Position numbers and translations under genes: made by a program. The notes beneath the pieces were generated by a model that did not search any database, had not been told where the DNA came from, and worked only from the letters and a program-made list of their open reading frames with translations. Of a stretch of 64,000 bases of DNA, positions 46,083-56,993 are shown piece after piece. Positions within the stretch are counted from its first letter, which is position 1. Each line of letters begins with the position of its first letter. Source of the DNA: Methanosarcina sp. ERenArc_MAG2 (lineage in GTDB: Archaea > Halobacteriota > Methanosarcinia > Methanosarcinales > Methanosarcinaceae); assembly GCA_023955635.1 (NCBI GenBank), contig JAMXHR010000003.1, positions 22,971-86,970 of the forward strand, read 5' to 3'.

Positions 46083-47042
46083 TCACAACTTTAAAGTATT
46101 CTCCTTTAAATAATCCTTTGAAAAGCAGTATTCTCCCTCAATGTGCACCGAATCCGACAGTTCTCCGAATTTGTTTTTCAAAAGGAGACTTCCAATTTCC
46201 TCCCGCATAACATGGTTGATCCCAAAAAGTGAGGCCGTGGGTCTGGGGTTTACATCAACTACGTAAGGAACATCGGCAAGTACGATATCTACACCCACAT
46301 ATCCAAAACAATTCAGACTTTTCACTGTGGAGATTGCAGTCTCATAGAGTTCCTCTCTTCTGGGAGTCTGGTAAGGAGTAAGGCTGCCGTTGTATTTTAT
46401 TCCGTAAATCCCTACTTTACCATTTTCTCCGGTTTCTCCTTCTTTTTCGCCAAACTCTATGAACTGGCGGTTTACAGTGAGAGGAAGCGGCTTTTTTCCT
46501 GCAATGAGGCTTATGCTCAGGTGCTTTCCCTCAATATATTCGCTTGCAATGAATTCTTCGTTGTTCTCGAACTCCGTGACAAGGTATGTTGCCTCAGCTC
46601 CGCAGCCAAATCTGGGTTTTGTAACGTACTTTTTACCTTCTTCAGCTTTTTTCACGATCTCAGGAACCTTGATCCCGGCTTTCTTTAGGATTTCCGTACA
46701 GAGTAGCTTATCCGCGCAGCAAGCTGTCGATTCAGGCGAACATCCAAGGTTTACAGTGTTTTCTTCAAGGATTCTGTTGAGTTCGGGAAGCATCCGATCA
46801 GGGGCAATAACCAGTCCAGCATCACATTCCTGTGCTTTTCGCTCGATTACCTGCCTGAAGTCTTCTGCCGTGGATTTGAAGGCCGTGCCTGCACATATTT
46901 CCGTGCTCGCCGACGGGTAATACACTTCATGCCCCAGATGGACAAAGCTTTCTGCGAGGGTTTTTAACATAGCCGCTCCCTCGGGGATCAGGGACTTTTC
47001 ACTGTCCGTACCGACAGCGAATTCTGCAATCAGGATTTTCAT
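46083..47042 (-). CDS. mfnD: MfnD-like tyramine-glutamate ligase, ATP-grasp
   Basis: 319 residues of the ATP-grasp superfamily. MfnD joins tyramine to glutamate in methanofuran synthesis. The N-terminus MKILIAEFAVGTDSEKSLIP EGAAML, the ATP-grasp core (KPRFGCGAEATYLV, FIASEYIEGKHLSISLIAGK) and the metal-binding YVVDVNPRPTASLFGINHVM fit this family. It has the same strand as mfnF-mfnE, 2.5 kb away. Other ATP-grasp functions cannot be excluded by sequence reading alone, but the pathway context supports MfnD. Confidence 0.75.
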   Translation of the reverse strand: MKILIAEFAVGTDSEKSLIPEGAAMLKTLAESFVHLGHEVYYPSASTEICAGTAFKSTAEDFRQVIERKAQECDAGLVIAPDRMLPELNRILEENTVNLGCSPESTACCADKLLCTEILKKAGIKVPEIVKKAEEGKKYVTKPRFGCGAEATYLVTEFENNEEFIASEYIEGKHLSISLIAGKKPLPLTVNRQFIEFGEKEGETGENGKVGIYGIKYNGSLTPYQTPRREELYETAISTVKSLNCFGYVGVDIVLADVPYVVDVNPRPTASLFGINHVMREEIGSLLLKNKFGELSDSVHIEGEYCFSKDYLKENTLKL

Positions 47043-47272
47043 TAGAAATGAAAAACTCGGTCATTTATATATCACTTTTTGTCCTGTAAGAATTAAGAGC
47101 AAAAAGCCGACAAAAAGGGAAAATCTCTAATGTAAAGGCTGAAAAAAGTGAAGGATTATGAATTAAGTTAGTATAAATGAATTAAGTTAGTATAGATGTA
47201 AAAGTTTATATAAATTATATAGATTATATCATAAAAATTAGACATTGTAAAATATACAGGTGCCTGGTACTA

Positions 47273-47704
47273 TTGAATCGCAAAAATTCTAATTCTCAGT
47301 CGGTCTTTGAGAACCCGTTTGTAAAAACCCTTTCTGTCGCAGTTTTCATGGGTATATTCCTGGTTGACATGGGACTCGGGCTCTTTGAGATTTTTTCCGC
47401 AAAAACAAGTCCATTGCCTTCCTCACTCGTACTTTTGATCTTTGCAGTGACGTTTATCGCAGGAATGGTTTTTTACGAAAGGAATGGATTGGATACGTTC
47501 AGTTCTCTTTTCGGGGGAGCTCTTGCAGGTTTCGGTTTTTCCTTCGTGTTTGTCTCTCTCGTAGGAGGCGTGCAATTTGCGCTAGGAGGAGGAATTTCGG
47601 CTCTCGGATGGGAGCAGGTGATTTCTGCAGTTGCGGGATCCATGATCGTAAGCATTATAATGCTTAAAGCACTCTTCTATAAACTTCAAAACCACTTTTA
47701 CTGA
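47273..47704 (+). CDS. four-helix membrane protein, unknown function
   Basis: 143 residues from a TTG start (MNRKNSNSQS), four hydrophobic segments (about residues 19-42, 49-67, 79-101 and 115-135) with glycine-rich helices 3 and 4 (GGALAGFGFSFVFVSLVGGV). No family recognised. AGGTG lies upstream. It is divergent from mfnD. Confidence 0.6.
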   Translation: MNRKNSNSQSVFENPFVKTLSVAVFMGIFLVDMGLGLFEIFSAKTSPLPSSLVLLIFAVTFIAGMVFYERNGLDTFSSLFGGALAGFGFSFVFVSLVGGVQFALGGGISALGWEQVISAVAGSMIVSIIMLKALFYKLQNHFY

Positions 47705-47831
47705 TTTTTCTTCTTTATTTTATTTCCTGAAGCATATGTACCCCAGTTTTCAGAAAAGTATTTATAGAATTACAAACAATCACAGGTCAGGACGAGCGTA
47801 ACCGTTATAAATAATTGATGGGGATCGAGTA

Positions 47832-48460
47832 ATGAAGATATTTAATAAAGAGGAAAATTCGGATTCTAAAGAAGATATCCAGACTGGGGCTGAAAACCCT
47901 GGATCCAAGAATTCTGGTTCTTCGGCGGAAAAGGTTAATGAAGCACGGGAAAGTTCCGAAAAGGCTTCTGTCAGTCAGGAGGCTGAGAAAAGCACTGAAA
48001 CCATCTGCCAGGAGGAAAACCAGATTCTCAAGGACCAGCTTTTCCGGCTTGCAGCAGACTTTGACAATTTCCGAAAACGGACCGCCCGCCAGATGGAGGA
48101 AAATCGAAAAGTCGTTCTTGAGCAGGTGCTTCTTGACTTTGTTGAAGTTACGGACAATTTCGACCGCGCCCTTAAATCTGCAAAGACTGCGGAGGATATG
48201 AGTTCGATCGTCAGCGGAATAGAACAGCTTTCAAGGCAATTTTTTCAATCTTCGAAAAGTACGGGCTTGAGAAGATCAAGAGCGAAAAAGCCAGTGAATT
48301 TGACCCTCACAGGCACGAGGCAGTTCAACATATCGAGACCTCTGAAGTCCCGGATAATACTATATTAGAGGTTTATAAACCCGGATATGCCCTTAACTCG
48401 AAAGTTATCAGACCAGCTATGGTTTCAGTTGCCAGAAGCCCTGATGAAGCAGAGAAATAA
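47832..48460 (+). CDS. grpE: GrpE nucleotide exchange factor (frame broken in a T run)
   Basis: It releases ADP from DnaK. A disordered acidic N-terminus is followed by the coiled coil (NQILKDQLFRLAADFDNFRK) and RALKSAKTAEDM. As written the frame leaves the family after RQFF; adding one T to the six-T run 48240-48245 restores SIFEKYGLEKIKSEKASEFD and PHRHEAVQHIETSEVPDNTI with the C-terminal VYKPGYALNSKVIRPAMVSV to the stop at 48458. Restored length 209 residues. It is first of grpE-dnaK-dnaJ. Confidence 0.85.
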
Positions 48461-48762
48461 AGGAGACAAAAATCCGGAAATATTTAGTAAGTTATCATGT
48501 GAAGAATGCTTTGCTGAAAAAACAGCCTTATTGCCTTAATAAGTATTTATTTCATACCAAATCTAAGTTTACTATACTTAAATTAACACAAAATCACTAT
48601 ACATTAAATGCAGATAAAAATTTAAAAACGCTTATTCAGGTATAACTTAACTCCTGAATTTAACTTAATAACTTTACCAGATAATTTAATTAAACAATTT
48701 AACTTAATAAATTATCTAAATACTTTGATTGAATGGTTTAACTAAGTAATATGAGGAATAAC
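48461..48762. other. grpE-dnaK intergenic region
   Basis: 300 AT-rich bases with repeated TTTAACTTAATAA-like words (48658-48715), probably an independent dnaK promoter. No heat-shock operator recognised. Confidence 0.45.
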
Positions 48763-50613
48763 ATGGCAAAAATACTGGGTATTGACCTTGGTACTACCAA
48801 TTCATGCATGGCAGTGATGGAAGGCGGGGAAGCTGTCGTGATCCCTAACGCAGAAGGCGCAAGGACAACTCCTTCCGTGGTCGGATTTTCCAAGAAAGGG
48901 GAGAAACTTGTAGGTCAGGTTGCAAAGAGACAGGCCGTTTCAAATCCTGAAAACACTGTCTATTCTATTAAAAGACATATGGGAGACGTCAATTATAAGG
49001 TAACCCTGCAGGGAAAACAATATAAACCGCAGGAAATCTCCGCAATGATTCTCCAGAAGCTTAAATCCGATGCAGAAGCTTATCTCGGAGATGAAATCAA
49101 GCAGGCTGTTATCACGGTCCCTGCATATTTCAATGATGCCCAGAGGCAGTCCACAAAGGATGCAGGGTCAATCGCAGGCCTTGAAGTTCTGAGAATCATC
49201 AACGAGCCGACTGCCGCATCCCTGGCTTACGGGCTTGACAAAGTAGATGTGGAACAAACAATTCTTGTCTACGACCTCGGTGGCGGAACTTTTGACGTGT
49301 CCATTCTTGAACTCGGTGGCGGAGTCTTTGAGGTGAAGTCTACTAGTGGTGATACTCACCTCGGAGGAGATGACTTCGACCAGCGCATTGTCAATTACTT
49401 GCTTGCCGAATTCAGGAAAATAGAAGGAATTGACCTTTCCAAAGACCGGTCTGTACTCCAGCGCTTAACCGACGCTGCCGAAAAAGCCAAGATCGAACTA
49501 TCTGGAGTTGCAAGTACCAACGTCAACCTTCCCTTCCTCACAGTTGGCCCTGAAGGGGAGCCCAAACACCTTGATATTGACCTGACCAGAGCCCAGTTCC
49601 AGAAGATGACCGAAGACCTTCTTGAAAAAACCCTTGTGTCGATGCGCCGGGCTCTCAGCGATGCAAAGCTCACGCCAAATGATCTAGATAAAGTGATTTT
49701 GGTAGGAGGTGCCACCAGGATGCCTGCAGTAGTCGAGCTTGTGGAGAACTTTACAGGAAAGAAACCGTATAAGAACATCAATCCTGATGAAGCCGTTGCC
49801 GTCGGGGCAGCCATTCAGGCCGGTGTGCTCGGGGGCGAAGTTAAGGATGTACTGCTGCTTGACGTAAATCCTCTTACTCTCGGGATCGAAACTCTCGGTG
49901 GCATAGCGACTCCGTTGATTCAGAGAAACACAACAATTCCCACAAAGAAAAGCCAGGTCTTCTCAACTGCAGCTGATAGCCAGCCTTCCGTAGAGATTCA
50001 TGTCCTTCAGGGAGAAAGGGGAATTGCTTCCGAAAACAAAACTCTCGGCCGTTTCATTCTGGACGGAATTCCGCCAGCTCCAAGAGGCATCCCGCAGATT
50101 GAAGTCACCTTTGATATCGATGCAAACGGGATCCTGCATGTAAGTGCAAAGGACCTCGGGACCGGCAAGAAACAGTCCATTTCTATTCAGAAGCCAGGTG
50201 GGCTCTCGGACGCTGAAATAGAACGTATGGTTAAAGACGCGGAATTGCATGCCGAAGAAGATAAGAAGCGCAAGGAAGACGTCGAGAACAGGAACAATGC
50301 CGAAGCCCTTATCAATGCTACGGAAAAGACTTTGAAGGATGCCGGAGATGTGGCCACTGAAGACCAGAAGGCAAAGGTGAATGCCGCAGTTGAGGATCTT
50401 AAGAAAGAGCTTGAAGGCAAGGACAGCGAGGCCATAAAAACAAAGACCGAAGCTCTCCAGGAAGCCGTATACCCGATTTCCACTGCCATCTACCAGAAAG
50501 CTCAGGAACAGGCTCAACAGGCTGCCGAAGCAGGAAGTACTGACGCAAAAGGTCCTGATGAGACAGTCGTTGACGCCGACTACGAGGTAGTTGACGACGA
50601 AAAGCGTAAATAA
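48763..50613 (+). CDS. dnaK: molecular chaperone DnaK (Hsp70)
   Basis: 616 residues from ATG 48763 ([20 protein letters not shown]), which follows GAGG; ATG 48751 would add MRNN. It has the ATPase domain with phosphate-binding [22 protein letters not shown] and [16 protein letters not shown], the linker DVLLLDV, the substrate-binding domain and a lid ending in an acidic EVVDDE tail. Intact. In Archaea this system is patchy and thought to come from Bacteria. Confidence 0.97.
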   Translation: MAKILGIDLGTTNSCMAVMEGGEAVVIPNAEGARTTPSVVGFSKKGEKLVGQVAKRQAVSNPENTVYSIKRHMGDVNYKVTLQGKQYKPQEISAMILQKLKSDAEAYLGDEIKQAVITVPAYFNDAQRQSTKDAGSIAGLEVLRIINEPTAASLAYGLDKVDVEQTILVYDLGGGTFDVSILELGGGVFEVKSTSGDTHLGGDDFDQRIVNYLLAEFRKIEGIDLSKDRSVLQRLTDAAEKAKIELSGVASTNVNLPFLTVGPEGEPKHLDIDLTRAQFQKMTEDLLEKTLVSMRRALSDAKLTPNDLDKVILVGGATRMPAVVELVENFTGKKPYKNINPDEAVAVGAAIQAGVLGGEVKDVLLLDVNPLTLGIETLGGIATPLIQRNTTIPTKKSQVFSTAADSQPSVEIHVLQGERGIASENKTLGRFILDGIPPAPRGIPQIEVTFDIDANGILHVSAKDLGTGKKQSISIQKPGGLSDAEIERMVKDAELHAEEDKKRKEDVENRNNAEALINATEKTLKDAGDVATEDQKAKVNAAVEDLKKELEGKDSEAIKTKTEALQEAVYPISTAIYQKAQEQAQQAAEAGSTDAKGPDETVVDADYEVVDDEKRK

Positions 50614-50723
50614 ATTAAGAGGAATTAACAGTAATGAGACAGGGCTGGAGATTCGCAGGCCTGACCGGAACCTGGTTGCAGGCTCCGGCCCTTTAATCTT
50701 TTTTAAAACAACAGGGAATCCTG

Positions 50724-51875
50724 ATGGCTACAACACGTGATTACTATGAAATTCTCGGATTGTCTAAAGACACCTCGGCCGAGGATATAAAGAAGACATA
50801 TCGGAAACTTGCACTGCAGTACCATCCTGACAGGAACAAGGAGGCTGGGGCTGAGGAAAAGTTTAAGGAAGTATCCGAGGCTTATGCCGTTCTTTCAGAT
50901 CCTGAAAAACGGGCCCAGTACGACCGCCTGGGACACGCCGGAATCGATGGGCAATACAGCGCAGAAGATATCTTCCGGGGCGCGGACTTCGGCGGTTACG
51001 GGGACATTTTCGAAATGTTTTTCGGAGGGGGCAGAAGGGGTCCTGTGGGGCCGAGGAGAGGGTCCGACCTCCAGTACGATCTTTATATAACCTTTGAGGA
51101 AGCAGCTTTTGGCGTCCGCAAAGACATAGATATCCACAGGACTGAAAGATGTTCAGCCTGTTCCGGAACCGGAGCCAAAGAGGGAACAACTCCCAAGAGA
51201 TGTCCCACATGCGGCGGTACAGGGCAGGTTCGCACGACTCGCTCAGGATTGGGTATGCAATTTGTGAGCACTACCACCTGCAGTACCTGTCACGGCAGGG
51301 GCCAGATCATTGAGTCTCCCTGTCCTGTCTGTAATGGGGCAGGCAGAGTTCAAAACCGGAGAAAGATAACAGTAAACGTGCCTGGAGGAGCGGATTCGGG
51401 CATGACCCTGAGGCTCACCGGAGAAGGCGATTCAGGAGAGCCGGGCGCGCCGGCTGGAGACCTGTATGTAGTTCTTCATGTGATGGAACATAAATATTTC
51501 AAACGGGTCGACTACGATGTAATCTCTGAACTTCCAATCTCATTTACGCAAGCTGCACTTGGGGCTGATGTGATGGTTGATACCCTTTATGGTAAGGTTA
51601 AAATGAACATCCCTGCGGGAACTCAAACCCATTCTGTATTCAGGCTTAAAGACAAGGGAATTCAGCACCTTCATGGGCACAGAAAAGGTGACCAGCTCAT
51701 AAGGGCCATAATCAAAACTCCGACAAAGCTTAATCAGGAACAAAAAGAGCTGCTCCGTGAGTTCGAATACCTGAGCGGCGGCAAGAAGTCCGAGAAAGAT
51801 GAAAAGGATAGGAATGAGAAGTCCAGGAAAAGCAAGGGGCTTTTTGAAAAAGTAAAGGACGCATTTGAGAGTTAA
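50724..51875 (+). CDS. dnaJ: co-chaperone DnaJ (Hsp40, type I)
   Basis: 383 residues. J-domain with HPD (LALQYHPDRNKEAGAEEKFK), a Gly/Phe region (FGGYGDIFEMFFGGG), four CxxCxGxG zinc-finger repeats (CSACSGTGAK, CPTCGGTGQV, CSTCHGRGQI, CPVCNGAGRV) and the C-terminal substrate-binding domains. It ends in a lysine-rich tail. 110 bases after dnaK, with an inverted repeat (GGCCTGACCGGAACC / GGCTCCGGCC near 50658-50694) between them that may attenuate or process the transcript. Intact. Confidence 0.97.
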   Translation: MATTRDYYEILGLSKDTSAEDIKKTYRKLALQYHPDRNKEAGAEEKFKEVSEAYAVLSDPEKRAQYDRLGHAGIDGQYSAEDIFRGADFGGYGDIFEMFFGGGRRGPVGPRRGSDLQYDLYITFEEAAFGVRKDIDIHRTERCSACSGTGAKEGTTPKRCPTCGGTGQVRTTRSGLGMQFVSTTTCSTCHGRGQIIESPCPVCNGAGRVQNRRKITVNVPGGADSGMTLRLTGEGDSGEPGAPAGDLYVVLHVMEHKYFKRVDYDVISELPISFTQAALGADVMVDTLYGKVKMNIPAGTQTHSVFRLKDKGIQHLHGHRKGDQLIRAIIKTPTKLNQEQKELLREFEYLSGGKKSEKDEKDRNEKSRKSKGLFEKVKDAFES

Positions 51876-52324
51876 AAATAGCTTTTAGCTCAATTTTCGT
51901 CTTTTCTTTAATACATTTTTCAGGACAATATTTCTTATAGAACTCGTCCCAAAAATCAAAATTTGCTTCTTGAGCCTTGTATTTAGAATAATAAAGCGCA
52001 TTATCATGAAAATAATTCTGAAAACTCTTAATAATTAAGAATAAAATGGTTTTTGGAATAGGCTCAATAAGTGAAACTCTTTATACATATTAGGTATGAG
52101 ATAAAGATGTTACCTTGTAAAGGTTCTACTTTTGATCCTTTCTACTTTTGATCCATCACCGAGACCTTATCTATGATAGTATATTTAAGGGTGCCCAAAT
52201 AGGCAGGTGCCCGAATAGCTCTTTATAATAACGCTTACTTCGTGGACATGCACGTTGAGGGTCTTGGCAAGGGCATATATAGAGTACCTTATTCCAAAAA
52301 TCTTTGTAAAATATCAACAACTTA
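51876..52324. other. intergenic with a 126-bp repeat element
   Basis: 51940-52065 starts GAACTCGTCCCAAAAATC and ends TTTTTGGAATAGGCTC, imperfect inverted ends. The interior AAAATTTGCTTCT...TTGTATTTAGAATAAT resembles 500-550 and the complement of 11075-11130, so this is another dispersed element family. No gene seen in the rest. Confidence 0.5.
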
Positions 52325-53288
52325 TCAGTGCAACTTTGCGTTTTTCCAGATTTTAAATCCTCCGTAATAAGACCGGTACACAAATCCTATCAGGCTGCTG
52401 ACTCCATAAGAAATAAGACGCTCCAAAAAACGAAACTGCCTGCAGACGCAAGAGGTAACCCAAAATATAGAAGCACAGAGATCAGCCCTCCATAAATTAT
52501 TCCAAGACCTCCGGAGGTTAGTGGTAGGGCTCCAAGCAGGAAGGATAGTATTGAAACTGTTATAATCAGATTCAAAGAGAGATCAATATTCAGGGCTAAA
52601 GCAACCAATTTGAGACGTAGTACATCAAGGGTCCAGACTCCACAGGATAGAAGGAGAACAGGAATAAAAGATTTGTTCAATTGTTTCCAGTTTTGCTGTA
52701 CAATCTTAAAGAGGGAAGCAAATTTCGCTCGGAAAAATCACAATATCATTCCTGCTGCCAGGAAAGATAAAAACAAGAGATGGGTTGATTTTAACGTTAA
52801 ACTATCTATTAGGGGTAAGAATTTAATCTCCAAAGATGGAAATGAGTGTAGAATATAAATTAATAAGAGAGCAACAGGAATTGCTTCAACCAATCTCTCG
52901 AAGAAGATTGTTTTGAAAGCGTTGGTATAGCTTATCCCAAAGAGTTTATTGGCCCAAAGTATTCTGAAGGATTCTCCTCCGGCCATATTTCCCCCGGAGT
53001 AATGTTATTTACGAATATTGTTCCGAAATAAATGGGAACAAGGCTTGTGGCTTTTAGATCGTAACCAACGCAGGAAAGAACCTGTTTCCAGCGCACTGCA
53101 AATAAGTACACGCTCAGCAGGTAGACTGAGACAGCCAGAATAACATAACGTATCCTGGTTTTCCCGAACGTTCTTAAGATCTCACCCAAAAGAGGTGCGA
53201 GATCTATCCAGTAGGTGCGGACCAGAAATACCCCTGCTGTTAGCAGTAAAAGGGCCGCGATGGCTTTTGCCAAGGTTCCCAGGTTCAA
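52325..53288 (-). CDS. UPF0104 / LPG-synthase-like membrane protein (frame breaks)
   Basis: A multi-helix protein of the UPF0104 (lysylphosphatidylglycerol synthase TM, flippase-like) family: start MNLGTLAKAIAALLLLTAGV, the family motif NNITPGGNMAGGESFRILWA, and GALPLTSGGLGIIYGGLISV. Two breaks are homopolymer losses: C5 at 52991-52995 should be C6, and A6 at 52435-52440 should be A7, after which FLERLISYGVSSLIGFVYRS and on to the TGA at 52325 follow. A TGA at 52738-52740 remains as a true in-frame stop. It may act in lipid or glycolipid translocation. Confidence 0.7.
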
Positions 53289-53540
53289 AAGTACACCTTC
53301 ACAAGGGTTCAGGGTGGAATTTAATTGTAAGTACGTTTTTCAATGAATAAAAGCTATTTATGTATTAGGACTTACGCACTTGAATCACCGTAAACTTAAA
53401 ATCATTTAAAATATAATTTCTTTTTTATATATTCGAAAAATGGTTGGAGTTATGCCTATAAATCCACCCAAATGTATTGCCCTTGATTACATCAATTTTC
53501 TTATTTCAGCATCTACCGTTTATAGTTGTACCGAAGCTGC

Positions 53541-53626
53541 TAGTGTCGAGTCAACAGTAAAATGTCGTATAAAATCAATTGCAACTATTCAGAATCGTTA
53601 AATCTTTGAGGATTGACGCAACACTA
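53541..53626 (+). repeat. MITE family A copy in the DDE transposase gene
   Basis: 86 bp, TA-GTGTCGAGTCAACAGT to TTGACGCAACAC-TA. Its right TA is shared with a family C element. Confidence 0.85.
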
Positions 53627-53732
53627 GTGCTTCGATTCCAAAATACACTCACAAACCTGCACCTTTAAATCTGTCCATTGATCAATGAATTTTTTCTTTC
53701 ATTAATGGATTCGTTTTGGAATCGGTGCACTA
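53625..53732. repeat. MITE family C copy abutting family A
   Basis: TA-GTGCTTCGATTCCAAAATA to TTTTGGAATCGGTGCAC-TA, 108 bp, directly followed by the resumed transposase gene. Confidence 0.8.
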
Positions 53733-54693
53733 GCTGTTATTCATCTTTAGTCAATGCTCCTTCTCATGATTGTTTTACTCGCCTTCTTCAAAATCAATCT
53801 TCAGATACAGACTCTTTATGGAATGAAGTAAGGAAATTTGTTACTCCTAAAGAAGGTTACATGATTGTCGACGATACAGTATTGGATAAACCTTATTCTG
53901 AAAAGATGGGCTTTGTTCGGTACCAGCGGAGCGGAAAACATCATCTTACTGTAAAGGGGATAGGCCTGGTTACCTTAGTTTGGACAGACGGTACAACCGT
54001 TATCCCTATCGATTTTCGAATTTATAACATTGATGAAGACGACAAAACAAAGAATGACCATTTCCGCGATATGCTTGACAAAGCCGAAGAACGTGGTTTT
54101 AATCCTGAATTTGTTTTGTTTGATACATGGTACGCAAGTGTGAAAAACCTTAAAGCAATAAGGAAGAAAGAATGGCATTTCCTTACAAGATTGAAGACTA
54201 ATCGGTTGGTAAATCCTGACAACAAGGGAAATGTACCACTTGAAACAGTAGATATTCCTCCAAAAGGACTTGTGGTTCACCTCAAAGCATATGGATTCGT
54301 AAAGGTGTTTAGGATAGTTTCTAAAGATGGAGACACGCAACACTGGGTTACAGATGTACAGGATATGGATGAATCAAAACGTGAAGAGTTGGCAAAGAAG
54401 TCATGGAAAATTGAGGAATACCACAGAGGAATAAAGCAGTTCTGTGGTGTCGAAAAATGTCAGGCAAGAAAGGAAGAGTCACAAAGAGCACATATAATGT
54501 TCTCATTAAGAGCTTTTCTAAGACTGGAATTACAAAGAATCAAAAGTAGAATATCCTGGTTTGAAAGTACTATTAAAATTAGAAGAGTAGCAGTGACAGC
54601 ATATTTAAAGAAACCTCTATACACATTAAATTAAATCGTAGATTGGAAGATTGGAGAAAAACGGTATGCAAAGAGCCAACTGCGTAACTCCTA

Positions 54694-54973
54694 CTAATGA
54701 TAGATGAGTGAGCCTTGCAGTATTATACGGTATATTGGATGTGGTGGCGCGCAAACAAACCAGAAACGGCTCTTGCATGAAGCGGCACACTATTACAAAC
54801 GGAACCTTTGGAAGAACAATGAATGCTGGGTAATCACATCATCAAAATAGGCAAAAGTATAAAGGGAGAGTTCACCGTTATAAGCGATTACTAACTTTTA
54901 AGTAGTAAACTAATCTTAACTTTTCTGAAGTTGTGCTTATAGCTCTTAATTGTTTTTAATATGTCTTAAATAT
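54694..54973. other. intergenic between DDE element and helicase
   Basis: No gene seen. Short frames only. The last 80 bases are the probable promoter and leader of the helicase gene. Confidence 0.4.
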
Positions 54974-55030
54974 ATGAATATGAAAAAGCAATTAAGTAGC
55001 TTTTTCAGAAAAATCACGGAAAGTCTAACT

Positions 55031-56239
55031 ATGAATAATTTTAAAAAACTAGGTATCAGTAACGCTGTTTTGAAATCAATAGATGAACATGGCTTTGAAA
55101 GCCCTACAGCAGTACAGGAAAAATCAATTCCCCTAATACTTGCTGGGGAAGATGTTATAGCCGGAGCCGCAACAGGTTCCGGAAAAACACTCGCATTTGC
55201 TTCCGGCATATTACAAAATTCCGAAAAAGGAAAAGGAATTCAGGCTTTGATCCTGACCCCTACAAGAGAACTGGCGGAGCAGGTGGCAAATTCTTTCAGG
55301 AAATTCTCAAAATACGACCCGTTAAATATCGCATCTATCTATGGCGGTGTAGGGATCAATCCACAAATTAAAGAATTAAAAAATGCCGAGGTTGTTGTGG
55401 GAACACCCGGTAGGCTACTCGATCATATCAGCAGAAATACCATCAAACTCAATAATGTGAAAACCCTTGTCCTTGATGAAGCAGACCATATGTTTGATAT
55501 GGGATTCAAAGTGGATGTAGAAAAAATTATCAAGGAATGTCCTCAAAACAGGCAGACCCTTTTGTTTTCTGCGACCATTACAAAAGATATTGTCCGGCTT
55601 TCCCGCAAGTACATGGAAAACCCGGTTCGAGTATCAGCAGAGTCTTATATCGACCCGCAAAAATTGAATCAGGTCGTTTATAAAGTACAAGATGACATGA
55701 AATTATCTCTGCTCGTGTATCTTCTACAAAATGAGAAGTCAAACCTCGGGATGGTTTTCTGCAACACAAAAAGAAACACTGACAAAGTCGCAAAAAACCT
55801 GAGAAAATCAGGTATCAATGCCGTGGCAATTCATGGAGGATTGACACAGAACGAACGAACTCGCATAATGGAAAAATTCCATTCCGGGAATATATGTGTC
55901 CTTGTATGCACAGATGTAGCCGGAAGAGGACTTGATATACAGGGTGTTTCCCATGTTTACAATTATGATATTCCCAGGGAGAGTAAACAGTATATTCACA
56001 GGATTGGAAGAACTGCACGAGCAGGAGCAGAAGGAAAAGCGATAAATATCCTTTCCAAAAATGACCATGCTAATTTCATGAGTGTGCTGAAAGACAATGA
56101 TGTGGATATTAAGGAACAGGCACTACCTGCTCTGAAGAAGATTGTAATTGAAAGACCGGAAATAAGGTTGCCAAAGCCGGTAAATAGGATGAACAACCCC
56201 TCCAGAAAAGGTCATAAACCCAGGCACAAAAACTATTAG
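55031..56239 (+). CDS. DEAD-box RNA helicase
   Basis: 402 residues from ATG 55031 (MNNFKKLGISNAVLKSIDEH, the family start); in-frame starts at 54974 and 54950 would add a lysine-rich leader. All motifs are present: Q motif ESPTAVQEKSI, motif I ATGSGKTLAF, Ia TPTREL, Ib TPGRLL, II DEAD, III SAT, IV VFCNTKRN, V TDVAGRGLDI and VI HRIGRTARAG. The C-terminus is basic (GHKPRHKNY). It unwinds structured RNA; in methanogens such helicases are often cold-induced. Intact. Confidence 0.93.
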   Translation: MNNFKKLGISNAVLKSIDEHGFESPTAVQEKSIPLILAGEDVIAGAATGSGKTLAFASGILQNSEKGKGIQALILTPTRELAEQVANSFRKFSKYDPLNIASIYGGVGINPQIKELKNAEVVVGTPGRLLDHISRNTIKLNNVKTLVLDEADHMFDMGFKVDVEKIIKECPQNRQTLLFSATITKDIVRLSRKYMENPVRVSAESYIDPQKLNQVVYKVQDDMKLSLLVYLLQNEKSNLGMVFCNTKRNTDKVAKNLRKSGINAVAIHGGLTQNERTRIMEKFHSGNICVLVCTDVAGRGLDIQGVSHVYNYDIPRESKQYIHRIGRTARAGAEGKAINILSKNDHANFMSVLKDNDVDIKEQALPALKKIVIERPEIRLPKPVNRMNNPSRKGHKPRHKNY

Positions 56240-56614
56240 ACACCGTTCGTCTGTGCATTGCATTATAACTAACCATTGATCAATTGGCATCGACAGGAGC
56301 AATGGACTGCTCCTGCAAAACCCAGGCACGAGAATAAGAACGACGGCCAGTTCGTGCCACTACGATGTCAAAATGCACCCTTCCGATGCCTTCGGACCAA
56401 TGGGCAGAGGTCGTTGACTGTGGGGTGGGGGATTTATGCTAAAATCAAATTGCGTGCGGCCACCCCAACCTGAACAGGCTGCCCGGTAATTACCTCCGGT
56501 AATAACTGAATTCTTTCTTCTCCAATTTAAAAGCCTTAAATACCTTTTTTACCATCTTTTTCTCCTGAAATAGAATTGTCGGACACCTGTAAAGAATATA
56601 ATATCCAGACATCC
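56240..56614. other. intergenic with a GC-rich island (56270-56510)
   Basis: About 240 bases clearly richer in G+C than their surroundings. Potential stems include GGAGCAATGGACTGCTCC (56295-56312) and GGGGTGG (56428) with CCACCCC (56460). One plus-strand frame (56276-56473) has no recognisable domain. It could be a structured RNA or a scar of foreign DNA. Confidence 0.4.
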
Positions 56615-56993
56615 TAATGTCGGGTCAACCTCAAAATGTCGTAATATTTATCTTGTGTCTTATTCATAAAGAATCTTAGGGATTACTTATTAATAGATAC
56701 ACTGTGACACTCACTAAAAATGAACGTGAAGCTCTTTGTGAACTTACCTCAACTGGTAATCATAGCTCTCAAAAAATTCTCAATGCTCTGATCTTACTTA
56801 ATTGTGATAAAGGTGAATGGAATGTTGACCATTCAACCAATGAAGAAATCTCACGTATCCTGAACATCAGTATGAGAAAAATTGATCGCGTAAAAAAGCG
56901 ATTTGTTGAGGAAAGTCTTGAAGTTGCCCTTTATGGAAAAAAAGAAATCGTATTTATACTAAAAAAGTTGATGGTGATTTTGAAGCCCATTTA

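Larger units (their letters stand above)
53440..54634 (+). pseudogene. IS4/IS701-like transposase, interrupted by two MITEs
   Basis: MVGVMPINPPKCIALDYINF... is read up to CTEA, then the MITE pair interrupts, and the gene resumes at CYSSLVNAPSHDCFTRLLQN. The remainder is intact: first aspartate in MIVDDTVLDKPYSEKMG, second in FVLFDTWYASVKN and the glutamate in KIEEYHRGIKQFCGVEK. Comparison with copy 2 shows exactly where the insertion lies. The downstream frame from 53678 may still be expressed but lacks the native N-terminus. Confidence 0.85.
53366..54693 (+). mobile_element. DDE insertion sequence, copy 1, with two MITEs inside
   Basis: Ends TAGGACTTACGCACTTGAA and the complement of TAGGAGTTACGCAGTTGGC. 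The same ends bound copy 2 at 59363-60495. A family A and a family C MITE (53541-53732) are inserted together near the 5' end of the transposase gene. The family is IS4-like or IS701-like; I cannot decide. Confidence 0.8.
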
